Positions 56,261 to 64,000 of a stretch of DNA of 64,000 nucleotides are shown piece by piece. Position 1 is the first letter of the stretch. Every line of letters begins with the position of its first letter. This DNA is from Massilia polaris (GTDB taxonomy: Bacteria; Pseudomonadota; Gammaproteobacteria; Burkholderiales; Burkholderiaceae_D), in the NCBI RefSeq assembly GCF_012927275.1, contig NZ_JABBGG010000007.1, positions 124,001 through 188,000 on the forward strand, written 5' to 3'. A program made the translations under genes and the position numbers. The notes under the pieces are model-generated. The model had not been told where the DNA came from. It did no database searches and saw nothing but the letters and a program-made list of their open reading frames with translations.

Positions 56261-56974
56261 TTACGCGGCCACTGGTTTAATGCGAATCAGTTTGCCGTCG
56301 ACGATGTGCAGTCCGCACTCCTTCGACTCGGGGTTCTCCCACCACCAGCGGCCGGCGCGGACGTCTTCGCCCGGTTGCACGGCGCGCGTGCAGGGTGCGC
56401 AGCCGATCGACGGGAAGCCCTGGTCGTGCAGCGCGTTGTAGGGCACATCGTTGGCGCGGATGTAGTTCCAGACGTCGTCCTCCGACCAGTCGGCCAGCGG
56501 ATTGAACTTGACCATGCCGTGCGCTGGATCGTCTTCCTGGATCGACAGGTCCGAGCGCGTCGCCGACTGTGCGCGGCGCTGGCCGGTCACCCATGCCTTG
56601 TTGCCGGCGAGGGCGCGGCCGAGCGGTTCGACTTTGCGGATGCGGCAGCACTCGCGGCGCATCTCGATGCTGTTGTAGAAGGCGTCGCGGCCGTTCTGGG
56701 CGACGTAGGCGTCCACCGCCTCCGGCTGCGGGCGGTACAGCTGCACGTCGTAGCCGTACTTCGCCTTGACCGCATCCAGCACGGCCAGCGTCTCGGGATG
56801 CAGGCGGCCGGTTTCGAGCGAGAAGATCGCGATCGGCAGCTGCGCCTTCAAAATCAGGTCCGTCAGCACCATGTCCTCGGCCGCCAGGCTCGATGCGAAA
56901 ACGGCGGGCGAGAACTCGCCGGCGATGCGTTCAAGCGTCGCGCGGGTGGATGCTATGAGGTCGTTGTCTGCCAT
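56261..56974 (-). CDS. cysH: Adenylyl-sulfate (APS) reductase, CysH family
   Basis: Reduces activated sulfate to sulfite with thioredoxin. The 237-residue PP-loop protein has ASSLAAEDMVLTDL and the redox Cys in ESKECGLH near the C-terminus. Two Cys pairs, RRECCRIRK and IGCAPCTRA, bind a [4Fe-4S] cluster and mark it as an APS rather than PAPS reductase. The lack of cysC in the operon agrees. Confidence 0.93.
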   Translation of the reverse strand: MADNDLIASTRATLERIAGEFSPAVFASSLAAEDMVLTDLILKAQLPIAIFSLETGRLHPETLAVLDAVKAKYGYDVQLYRPQPEAVDAYVAQNGRDAFYNSIEMRRECCRIRKVEPLGRALAGNKAWVTGQRRAQSATRSDLSIQEDDPAHGMVKFNPLADWSEDDVWNYIRANDVPYNALHDQGFPSIGCAPCTRAVQPGEDVRAGRWWWENPESKECGLHIVDGKLIRIKPVAA

Positions 56975-56984
56975 GGCGGTCGCC

Positions 56985-57545
56985 TCAGATGCCGAAGCCG
57001 ATATCGTTGCCGTCCACGCGAACTTCGCGGTGGTGGCGGCGGAACAGCGGGACGTTCACGTCCACCGAAGCCTGGTACACCTCGGAGAAAACGGTCAGTC
57101 CCTTGACTGCGTCATGGATGCTGCGGTCCTGGCGGGTAGCGTAGGCGTCGAAGCCGACACGGTGCATCGCAAACAGCTGATCGCGCAGCACGTCGCCGAT
57201 GGCGCGCAGTTCGCCCATGTAGCCAAGGCGCATGCGCAGGTTGTAGGCGATCGAATAGCCGCGGCCATCGGTGAACTTAGGGAAGTCGATTGCAACGACC
57301 GCAAATTTATCGAGGTCGCCCTTGAGCAGCTCCGGCTGTTCGGCCGGGGCGATCCAGACGCCGACCTGCGGTCGTGCCGACAGCGACTCGCGCTGCGCCA
57401 GCCACACCGTCAGCGGCACGATGACCTTGCCTTCGCGGACCGCCACCGTTTCAGCGGCTTCGCCTTCGTCGAGGCGCAGCACGGCCCAGTCGTCGTCGGC
57501 CACTTGGTGCCCTTTGATGATCTGTGGATGGATAACTTCAAGCAT
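56985..57545 (-). CDS. DUF934 protein (sulfite-reductase-associated)
   Basis: A 186-residue DUF934 member (VGVWIAPAEQPELL, DFPKFTDGRGYSIAYNLR, RLGYMGELRAIGDVLRDQL). It is almost always located between cysI and cysH in proteobacteria, and suggested to act with the siroheme reductase. It overlaps the cysI stop by 8 bases, so translation is coupled. Biochemical role unknown. Confidence 0.9.
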   Translation of the reverse strand: MLEVIHPQIIKGHQVADDDWAVLRLDEGEAAETVAVREGKVIVPLTVWLAQRESLSARPQVGVWIAPAEQPELLKGDLDKFAVVAIDFPKFTDGRGYSIAYNLRMRLGYMGELRAIGDVLRDQLFAMHRVGFDAYATRQDRSIHDAVKGLTVFSEVYQASVDVNVPLFRRHHREVRVDGNDIGFGI

Positions 57546-59226
57546 AGTCGTCTTCCCCTACCAGTAATCCGGCCGCAATCGGCGTGGCATATACATGTTC
57601 CTTGAATGGCGCGACGCCCAGGCGCAGCACGGTGTCGAGGAAGCGTTCCTCTGCGGTGCGCTCGCGGACGTACACCTGCAGCAGGCGGTCGATCACTTCG
57701 GGCATCTGGTGCGCCGAGAACGATGGCCCGATGATCTTGCCGATGGCCGAGTTGTTACCCTGCGCGCCGCCGATCGAAACCTGGTACCACTCGCTGCCGT
57801 CCTTGTCGACGCCGAGGATGCCGATGGTGCCGACGTGGTGATGGCCGCAGGCGTTGATGCAGCCCGACATATTCAGTTCGATCTCGCCGATGTCATGCTG
57901 GAAGTCGATGTTCTCGAAGCGGTGCGCGATGGCGGCCGCAATCGGGATCGACTTGGCATTGGCCAGCGAGCAGAAGTCGCCGCCAGGGCAGCAGATCATG
58001 TCGGTCAGCAGGCCGATGTTCGGCGTCGCCAGTCCCTGCGCCTTCACTTGCTGCCACACGGTGAACAGGTCCGACTGCCTGACGTCGGCCAGCACCAGGT
58101 TCTGCTCGTGCGTCACGCGCAGTTCGCCGAAGCTGTAGCGGTCGGCCATGTCGGCCACGAAGTCGATCTGCGATGCGGTCGCGTCGCCCGGCGGCACGCC
58201 TGGCTTTTTCAGCGACAGCACGACGGAGCTGTAACCCGGCACCTTGTGCGGCTTGACGTTACGCAGCAGCCAGTTGGCGAAAGCCTTGTTGTCTTCATGG
58301 CCGGTGCGCGGATCGACGGCCGCCAGCGTTTCGTAGGCCGGCAGCGGGAAGTAGGCCGAGATGCGGTTCATTTCCTCGTCGGTCAGCGTCGACGGGCTGT
58401 CTTTCAGGTCCGTCCATTCTTCTTCAACCTGGCGGGTGAATTCTTCAAGCCCGACTGCCTTGACCAGAATCTTGATGCGCGCCTTGTACTTGTTGTCGCG
58501 GCGGCCGTGCAGGTTATACACGCGCATGATCGCTTCGATGTAGGTCAGCATGTGCTGCCACGGCAGGAATTCGCGGACGACGCTGCCCAGGATCGGGGTG
58601 CGCCCCATGCCGCCGCCGACCATCACCTTGAAGCCGATTTCGCCCGCTTCGTTGCGCAGCACTGTCAGGCCGATGTCATGCACGGCGATCGCGGCCCGGT
58701 CTTCCACCGAGCCGTTGATCGCGACCTTGAACTTGCGCGGCAGGGCGGCGAACTCGGGGTGGAAGGTGCTCCACTGGCGCAGCACTTCGCAGAACGGGCG
58801 CGGATCGATATGTTCGTCGGCGGCGACGCCGGCGAATTCGTCGGTGGTGATGTTGCGGATGCAGTTGCCGGAGGTCTGGATCGCGTGCATTTCAACCGAC
58901 GCCAGGTCGGTCAGGATGTCGGGGGTCTGCTCAAGCTCGATCCAGTTGAACTGGATGTTCTGGCGCGTGGTGAAGTGGCCGTAGCCGCGGTCATACTTGC
59001 GCGCGATATGGCCGAACATGCGCATCTGCGCCGACGACAGCAGGCCGTAAGGGACCGCGATGCGCAACATGTAGGCGTGGCGCTGCATGTACAGGCCGTT
59101 TTGCAGGCGCAGCGGCAGGAACTCTTCTTCCGTCAGCTCGTCGTCGAGGCGGCGCTGCACCTGGTCGCGGTACTGGGCGATGCGCTCACGCACGATCAGA
59201 TGGTCATATTGGTCATAGCGATACAT
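57538..59226 (-). CDS. cysI: Sulfite reductase hemoprotein (CysI/nitrite-sulfite reductase family)
   Basis: A siroheme/[4Fe-4S] enzyme of 562 residues that reduces sulfite to sulfide. The cluster-binding cysteines are in CCPGGDFCSLANAK and NMSGCINACGHHHVG, and the siroheme-binding RQNIQFNW region is present. First gene of the cys operon. The ATG at 59226 is used; 47 extra codons upstream run into the cysB intergenic region and are discarded. No CysJ flavoprotein gene is present, so ferredoxin or another donor is likely. Confidence 0.93.
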   Translation of the reverse strand: MYRYDQYDHLIVRERIAQYRDQVQRRLDDELTEEEFLPLRLQNGLYMQRHAYMLRIAVPYGLLSSAQMRMFGHIARKYDRGYGHFTTRQNIQFNWIELEQTPDILTDLASVEMHAIQTSGNCIRNITTDEFAGVAADEHIDPRPFCEVLRQWSTFHPEFAALPRKFKVAINGSVEDRAAIAVHDIGLTVLRNEAGEIGFKVMVGGGMGRTPILGSVVREFLPWQHMLTYIEAIMRVYNLHGRRDNKYKARIKILVKAVGLEEFTRQVEEEWTDLKDSPSTLTDEEMNRISAYFPLPAYETLAAVDPRTGHEDNKAFANWLLRNVKPHKVPGYSSVVLSLKKPGVPPGDATASQIDFVADMADRYSFGELRVTHEQNLVLADVRQSDLFTVWQQVKAQGLATPNIGLLTDMICCPGGDFCSLANAKSIPIAAAIAHRFENIDFQHDIGEIELNMSGCINACGHHHVGTIGILGVDKDGSEWYQVSIGGAQGNNSAIGKIIGPSFSAHQMPEVIDRLLQVYVRERTAEERFLDTVLRLGVAPFKEHVYATPIAAGLLVGEDDYA

Positions 59227-59337
59227 GTTCAGGATCCCGTTGTGGCTCTGTTTTCTGGGCGGAAGGTCTAAGACTTCCCCCAAACTAGCCTCAATACTAA
59301 GGAATTCGGCTTTTATTCCAAACGACTGAGAATTTAT

Positions 59338-59367
59338 TTGCTTATATGCGTATGGGGCATATAGCAA
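59338..59367. promoter_or_regulatory. Inverted repeat in the cysI/cysB intergenic region
   Basis: TTGCTTATATGC (59338-59349) and GCATATAGCAA (59357-59367) form an inverted repeat (one base missing in the right arm) in the A/T-rich 187 bases between divergent cysI and cysB. It is a candidate binding site for CysB or another LysR-type regulator; inferred from position only. Confidence 0.5.
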
Positions 59368-59413
59368 TTCTTATAAAATACAAATATCGCGAGTTTTACT
59401 GAGAAAAAGGGCA

Positions 59414-60355
59414 ATGAACCTCCATCAATTACGCTTCGTCCGCGAAGCAGTGCGACAGAATTACAACCTGACCGACGCCGCCAAGGCCCTGTTCACTTCG
59501 CAGCCCGGGGTGTCGAAGGCGATCATCGAGCTCGAGGAAGAGCTGGGCGTCGACATCTTCACCCGCCACGGCAAGCGCATCCGCGGCCTGACCGAGCCCG
59601 GGCGGCTGGTGCTGCAGTCGGTCGAAGTTGTCATGCAGGAAATTGATAGCCTGAAACGGATCGGCAAGGAATTCGCCGCCCAGGACAGCGGCAGCTTCAC
59701 GATTGCCTGCACGCACACCCAGGCGCGCTACACCTTGCCGAAAGTGGTGCAGGCATTCATGCTGAAGTATCCGAAGGTGCGCCTTTCGCTGCTGCAGGGG
59801 AACCCTCGCCAGATCGCGGACATGGTCCAGCGCGACCAGGCCGACCTGGCCATCGCCACCGAGTCGATCGCCAGCGTCGACGGCCTGATCAGTTTGCCGT
59901 GCTACCAGTGGGAGCATGTGGTCGTGGTGCCGCCCGACCATCCGCTGCTGAAGTCGAAGGCGGTGTCGCTGGAGGAAATTGCCAACTATCCACTGATTAC
60001 CTACGACAGCGCATTTGCCGGGCGTAGCAAGATCGACCACGCGTTCTCGCTGCGTGGGCTGAAACCGGATGTGCTGCTGGAAGCCATCGATGCCGACGTC
60101 ATCAAGACTTATGTGGAACTCGGCATGGGCATCGGCATCATCGCGGGCATGGCCTTCGACGCCGAGCGCGACAAGAACCTGCGCGCGATTTCCGTCGGCC
60201 AGTTGTTTGGCATGAACACCTCGCGGGTCGCGATCAAGCAGGGCTCCTACCTGCGCAGCTACGTGTACACCTTCATCGAACTGCTGGCCCCAACCCTGAA
60301 CCGCAAACTGGTCGAATCGGCCATGAGCGGCACCAAAGACACTTACGAGCTTTAA
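59414..60355 (+). CDS. cysB: CysB-type LysR transcriptional regulator
   Basis: A 313-residue LysR-family activator for sulfur assimilation. The N-terminal helix-turn-helix (LRFVREAVRQNYNLTDAAKALFTSQPGVSKAI) has the Cys-regulator pattern. The effector domain has TIACTHTQARYTLPKVV and MGIGIIAGMAFD, as in CysB/Cbl. It is divergent from the cys operon it should control. Normal length; the methyltransferase gene begins 8 bases after its stop. Confidence 0.93.
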   Translation: MNLHQLRFVREAVRQNYNLTDAAKALFTSQPGVSKAIIELEEELGVDIFTRHGKRIRGLTEPGRLVLQSVEVVMQEIDSLKRIGKEFAAQDSGSFTIACTHTQARYTLPKVVQAFMLKYPKVRLSLLQGNPRQIADMVQRDQADLAIATESIASVDGLISLPCYQWEHVVVVPPDHPLLKSKAVSLEEIANYPLITYDSAFAGRSKIDHAFSLRGLKPDVLLEAIDADVIKTYVELGMGIGIIAGMAFDAERDKNLRAISVGQLFGMNTSRVAIKQGSYLRSYVYTFIELLAPTLNRKLVESAMSGTKDTYEL

Positions 60356-60363
60356 AGAAGAAC

Positions 60364-61014
60364 ATGATTACCGAACGATCCGCAGAATTTTACGCAAAGA
60401 GCGCCTCCAGCCACGACCGCGTGTACGACAAACCTGAACGCCAGGAAGACCTTGCCGCCATGCGCGAACTGGTGGCCGACACCCTGCGCGGGCATGTGGT
60501 GCTGGAACTGGCATGCGGTACCGGCTACTGGACCCGGCTCATCGCCGAAACGGCGGACTCGGTGCTGGCCACCGACGTCAACCCGGAAATGCTCGAGATG
60601 GCGAAGCTGCGCGCGCTGCCAGCCGACAAGGTGCAGCTGCGCGTCGCCGACGCCTATGACCTGCCGGCCGACCTCGGCAGCTTCACGGCGATCTTCATCG
60701 GCTTCTGGTGGTCGCACGTGCAACGCGCGGAGCAGGAACGCTTCCTCGCCAAGTTGAGCAAGAAGATCGGCAAGGATGTGATGCTGGTGCTGCTCGACGA
60801 TTGCTACGTTGAAGGCAGCAGCGACACGGTCGCGCGCACCGACCTGGAAGGCAACACGTTCCAGATCCGCACGGCGGTCGACGGCGAACGTTACGAGATC
60901 CCGAAGAACTACCCGTCCGACAGCGGCCTACGCAAGAAGCTGGGCTCGTCGGTACGCGAGATCAGGATCACACGGCTGGAATACTACTGGCTGCTGACCT
61001 GCCGCCTCAAATAG
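60364..61014 (+). CDS. Class I SAM-dependent methyltransferase
   Basis: A 216-residue Rossmann-fold methyltransferase with SAM-binding VLELACGTGYWT (motif I), ATDVNPEML and ADAYDLP. Substrate unknown. It starts 8 bases after cysB, so co-transcription is likely. The following palindrome is a terminator. Confidence 0.85.
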   Translation: MITERSAEFYAKSASSHDRVYDKPERQEDLAAMRELVADTLRGHVVLELACGTGYWTRLIAETADSVLATDVNPEMLEMAKLRALPADKVQLRVADAYDLPADLGSFTAIFIGFWWSHVQRAEQERFLAKLSKKIGKDVMLVLLDDCYVEGSSDTVARTDLEGNTFQIRTAVDGERYEIPKNYPSDSGLRKKLGSSVREIRITRLEYYWLLTCRLK

Positions 61015-61018
61015 TAAA

Positions 61019-61042
61019 AAAGCCCGGACATGTCCGGGCTTT
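61019..61042. terminator. Bidirectional terminator
   Basis: A perfect 24-base palindrome: AAAGCCCGGACA followed immediately by TGTCCGGGCTTT, with T or A runs on both sides. It separates the methyltransferase gene from the convergent porin gene. Confidence 0.85.
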
Positions 61043-61063
61043 CTGCTTCCTGCCGGGTGTTGC

Positions 61064-62074
61064 TTAGAACGAGTGGCGCATGCCGATCGCGATTGCGGTC
61101 GGGTCAGCACCTGGTGCGGTCGCTGGCGGGGTGACGTTCACGCCCGAAGCGTTGATGCCGAACACGCCGGTCGAGTTGTTGCGCATCGATGCCAGCGTGG
61201 TGTACACGTTGGTGCGCTTCGACAGCGAGTGGCTGTAGGCGAGGGCGATCAGGTTGCCTTTTGCCGAAGCCTGCTCGTTGCGCTGCACGTTGACGTAGAC
61301 CTTGCCTGCGGCGCCGACGGCCACTGCCGCGCCGATGTTGGCCTGCTCGAACTTGTTGTTCACACCTGCACGGTCGGCAACCAAGTAGTTACCCTTGACT
61401 TCGACGATGCCGAATTTGTAGCCGGCGCCGAAGGTGTATTCCTTGTCATCTTCGGTGGCCAGGCGCTCGACCCGGTGGTAGCCGGCGCCGAGGAACAGCG
61501 GGCCGTTTGCGTATTCCAGCGCGACGCCTGCGGTGTCGAGCGAAGGACCGGTGGCGGTCTCGCCCAGGCCGTAAGCAGCCAGCAGCTTGAAGCCGCTCAG
61601 CGAGCTGCTCTTGTAGTTGACCGAGTTGCTCAGGCGGCGGGTCAGGCGGTTGGTGTTGAATGCCGACAGGTTGGTGCCGTAGAAGCCCTGGCCCAGGATG
61701 TCCGACTGCGCGGCAACCGATGCGATTGGGGTGTATTCGCGACCGATGGTGACCAGGCCGAACGAACCTTCCAGGCCGACCACTGCGCGGCGGCCGAACA
61801 GGACGGAATCGGCAGCGCCGGTGTCGAGTGCAACGCCTGCTTCCAGGTTGAACATCGCTTTCAGGCCGTTGCCCAGGTCTTCGGTACCGCGGAAGCCGAT
61901 ACGGCTGCTCGACTGGTTGCCGGAGTTGACGACGGTCCGGCTGCCATCGACCGTGTCGGTATCTTCACGTGCGATGGACGCATCGGCGATACCGTAGATG
62001 GTGACGCTCGACTGTGCTGCAGCGACGAGGGGAAGGGACGCGAACAAGGCAGCTGCCAAGAGTTTTCGTTGCAT
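61064..62074 (-). CDS. Gram-negative porin (OmpC-like betaproteobacterial type)
   Basis: A 336-residue outer-membrane trimeric porin with a signal peptide (MQRKLLAAALFASLPLVAAAQ). The mature start SSVTIYGIADASI is typical of betaproteobacterial porins, as are RIGFRGTEDLGNGLKAMFNLEAG, GRRAVVGLEGSFGLVTIGREYTP and a C-terminal Phe (MRHSF). GGAGATCTTC precedes the ATG at 62074. Substrate unknown. Confidence 0.95.
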   Translation of the reverse strand: MQRKLLAAALFASLPLVAAAQSSVTIYGIADASIAREDTDTVDGSRTVVNSGNQSSSRIGFRGTEDLGNGLKAMFNLEAGVALDTGAADSVLFGRRAVVGLEGSFGLVTIGREYTPIASVAAQSDILGQGFYGTNLSAFNTNRLTRRLSNSVNYKSSSLSGFKLLAAYGLGETATGPSLDTAGVALEYANGPLFLGAGYHRVERLATEDDKEYTFGAGYKFGIVEVKGNYLVADRAGVNNKFEQANIGAAVAVGAAGKVYVNVQRNEQASAKGNLIALAYSHSLSKRTNVYTTLASMRNNSTGVFGINASGVNVTPPATAPGADPTAIAIGMRHSF

Positions 62075-62200
62075 GAAGATCTCCATTAAGTTTCAACAAG
62101 ATTGTTACAGTGACTGCCAGGAATCGAATGACATGCTATCTGGCCGATATTTCAACTTCGTGACATCGGCAGCTGAGTTGCAGATTCACAACACATGCTT

Positions 62201-63361
62201 TCATTCGGGAAGGGGTAAGACAATTTCGATGCGGGTGCCGGGCGGTTCCTCGGCGCTGACGGTAATTTCGCCGTTCATCGCCCAAACGCGCTCGCGCATG
62301 CCGATAAGTCCCAGCGACTCGGCTTTTTCCATGTCGTCCGGCGTGATGCCGCGGCCGTTGTCGCGGATTGTGACCAGCAGCTGGTGATCGGTGCGAAACA
62401 GGTTCAGGGTGACGTGGCTGGCGTCGGCATGGCGGGCGATGTTGGTCAGCGCTTCCTGCACGATGCGGAACACGGCGGTACTGGCGGTATCGTCCAGGCG
62501 CAGCTCGTTCTCGTCGGCGTACAGGTCGCAGGGAATGCCGTAGCGGTCGACCCAGTCATCGCGCAGGCCCTGCAGCGCAAAGAACAGGCCGCCTTCATCG
62601 AGCGCGCGCGGGCGCAGGTTGGTGGCGATGCGGCGCAGCGAGGTGATCGCCGTCAGCAGGTTGTCCTCCATGCCCTTCATCAGGCGCAGCGCGTCGGCGC
62701 TGGCGCCCGGCTGCTGTTGCAGCAGGGTCAGGTCCATGCGCAGCGAGGCCAGCAGCTGGCCGAGGTCGTCATGCAGTTCGCGTGCGATGTGGGTGCGCTC
62801 CTCCTCGCGGATGGTTTGCAGCGCGGCCGACAGCTGGCGCAGCTGGGCGTGCGAGCGCGACAGCTTATCCTGCACCTGCTGGCGCTCGGTGACGTCGCGC
62901 AGGATGATGGTGTAGAGCGACTCGCCGCTTTCGGTGCTGCTCGATACCGATCCTTCGAGCGGGAAGCTTTCGCCGCTGGCGCGCACGCCGGTGACGGCGT
63001 AATCGGTGGCGCGGCGGCCGCTGCGGCCGGCGCTGAACCATGTCGACACGTTCGGGGCGGCGCCGCCGGCCAGCAGGATCGGGTCGGGACTGATGAAGCG
63101 GGCCAGCAGGCTGCCCTGCATGTCGGCGACCGTGGTCGAAAACATCGCCGCGGCCGATGGGTTGGCCAGCACGATATGCTGCGTTTCATCGGTGGAAATG
63201 ATCGCGTCGCTGGCGTTTTCAATGATGCCGGGGCTGCGGTTACGCAGCAGGCGCGGAGCGCGGCCGGTCCGGGCCAGGCGCGCGATCACCGCGCCGCCGG
63301 CAAGGCCGATCAGGAATACAGCTGCTTGCAATCCTTTGCCGGATAGTCGCATCAGGGACAT
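62201..63361 (-). CDS. Sensor histidine kinase with PAS domain (HisKA_3 type)
   Basis: A kinase of about 386 residues (ATG 63361; ATG 63475 also in frame). One N-terminal hydrophobic segment (LQAAVFLIGLAGGAVIARLA) is followed by a PAS domain (ENASDAIISTDETQHIVLANPSAAAMF), then the dimerisation/phosphoacceptor helix AREL-H-DDLGQLLASLRMDL (phospho-His in ELHDDLG). The ATPase part has DNGRGI and GLIGMRERV. This is the NarX/DegS class. It follows the LytTR regulator gene on the same strand by about 240 bases. Confidence 0.9.
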   Translation of the reverse strand: MSLMRLSGKGLQAAVFLIGLAGGAVIARLARTGRAPRLLRNRSPGIIENASDAIISTDETQHIVLANPSAAAMFSTTVADMQGSLLARFISPDPILLAGGAAPNVSTWFSAGRSGRRATDYAVTGVRASGESFPLEGSVSSSTESGESLYTIILRDVTERQQVQDKLSRSHAQLRQLSAALQTIREEERTHIARELHDDLGQLLASLRMDLTLLQQQPGASADALRLMKGMEDNLLTAITSLRRIATNLRPRALDEGGLFFALQGLRDDWVDRYGIPCDLYADENELRLDDTASTAVFRIVQEALTNIARHADASHVTLNLFRTDHQLLVTIRDNGRGITPDDMEKAESLGLIGMRERVWAMNGEITVSAEEPPGTRIEIVLPLPE

Positions 63362-63599
63362 AAGCTTGCCTGCCGGTGATGGGCGCGCGAAGGCGAGCCC
63401 TCCGCGTACGATAAGTTGCGGAAGAGTTTTTACCTTGAGGTAAGGCAAGCTTTGCGTTGGAGAAATAATTGGCATGCGGCCAGTCTACTGTCAGGGCTTG
63501 TCAATCCGAACAAATAAAAATTGCCATGCTTATCGATGGGTTCGCTATTGCGAACACGCCTGCGACGCCATTCCTCCGCGGGGAAGAACGGCGGGACGC

Positions 63600-64000
63600 C
63601 TACATCTGTTTGAACAGATGCAGGAAGCTGCGGCTGACTTCGAGCTTGTCGGGGCGGCCTTTGATCAGCACCAGGTGGCGTCCACGGATGTCGCGCGTCA
63701 CGCCTTCGATCGCGTTCACGTTCACCAGCGTTGCGCGGTGGATCTGCCAGAACAGCGAAGGATCGAGCTCCTCGGCCAGGTCGCGCACCGGCTTGCGGAT
63801 CAGCGCCTCGAACTTTTCGGTCTGCACGCAGGTGTATTTTTCATCGGAGCGGAAGAACAGGATTTCCTCCACCGGGATCATGCGAAGGTCCTGGCCGATG
63901 CTGGCCTGGATCCATTGCAGGTAGCTCGGCTTCGGCTTCGACATTTTCTCGGCCAGCTCGGACAGCATCGCCGTCACGTTTTCCGCCACCGCCTCCTTCG
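63600..64000 (-). CDS. LytTR-type response regulator, 5' end outside the window
   Basis: The frame is open to the window edge, so only the last 133 residues are visible (no stop upstream). They contain a linker helix (MLSELAEKMSKPK) and a full LytTR DNA-binding domain: IPVEEILFFRSDEKYTCV, LDPSLFWQIHRATLVNVNAIE and RSFLHLFKQM. A receiver domain is expected just outside. GTG 63989 is not a true start. Adjacent kinase gene suggests a two-component pair. Confidence 0.85.
   Translation of the reverse strand, partial: KEAVAENVTAMLSELAEKMSKPKPSYLQWIQASIGQDLRMIPVEEILFFRSDEKYTCVQTEKFEALIRKPVRDLAEELDPSLFWQIHRATLVNVNAIEGVTRDIRGRHLVLIKGRPDKLEVSRSFLHLFKQM

Noticed and set aside
57595-59271. 558-residue plus-strand frame opposite cysI
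   Set aside because: Shadow of the sulfite reductase gene.

Overview
The window is high-GC DNA from a Gram-negative bacterium. Its gene content points to a betaproteobacterium of the Massilia/Duganella/Telluria group (Oxalobacteraceae). The pointers are a PEP-CTERM/exosortase-type exopolysaccharide (EPS) locus, a PEP-CTERM protein, a monomeric plus a dimeric isocitrate dehydrogenase, a cysI-DUF934-cysH-cysD-cysN-cobA operon with divergent cysB, and a prpR/prpBC-acnD-prpF methylcitrate locus. The taxon is inferred from gene content and not proven. No tRNA, rRNA, CRISPR array, transposase or phage module was seen.

Layout. 1-14 kb is the downstream part of a PEP-CTERM-associated EPS cluster: a CAAX-protease-like protein, EpsL, a WcaJ-type sugar transferase, Gmd and Fcl (GDP-fucose), EpsD, a heparinase/alginate-lyase-like protein, WecB, a WecG stub, GalE, two GDP-mannose-type nucleotidyltransferases, a secreted TLDc-like PEP-CTERM protein and a CapK/PaaK-like ligase. 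14-15.6 kb holds three pseudopilin genes. 15.8-24.4 kb holds housekeeping genes: murJ, rpsT, a DUF192 protein, rluE, monomeric IDH, dimeric icd, a GNAT enzyme and a cold-shock gene. 24.7-27.3 kb is clpS-clpA. 27.4-30.6 kb has a truncated PhzF gene, a secreted amidohydrolase and a dihaem cytochrome c. 30.6-33.2 kb is a cystathionine beta-synthase / gamma-lyase operon. 33.5-41.3 kb is the methylcitrate (propionate) locus with a perfect sigma-54 promoter. 41.4-44.3 kb is a PAS-GGDEF-EAL protein. 44.3-50.9 kb has xth, small unknown genes, a lipoprotein, pepA, lptF-lptG and a CbiX-type chelatase. 51-53 kb holds DUF4394, hemP with a Fur box, and unknown genes. 53.2-60.4 kb is the assimilatory sulfate reduction operon and cysB. 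60.4-64 kb has a methyltransferase, a porin, a histidine kinase and the 3' part of a LytTR response regulator.

The most unusual feature is damage concentrated in the EPS locus. EpsL is fused out of frame to the C-terminal half of the WcaJ-type transferase. That half carries a one-base frameshift and an R-to-G change in its KFRSM motif. EpsD has an in-frame TAA, and its original reading frame continues past it. The heparinase has lost its N-terminus, and WecG survives only as about 35 N-terminal residues. Two similar stubs lie outside the locus: an EAL-domain 3' end at 15.8 kb and a PhzF gene missing its 5' end at 28.1 kb. The sugar-nucleotide genes between the broken genes look intact. Either the strain is losing this polysaccharide by repeated deletion, or the assembly has lost sequence at several points. 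The sequence alone cannot decide between these.

Regulation visible in the sequence includes the sigma-54 promoter and a palindrome between prpR and prpB, a Fur box on the hemP promoter, an imperfect inverted repeat between cysI and cysB, a probable rpsT promoter, a cold-shock leader, and several strong intrinsic terminators.
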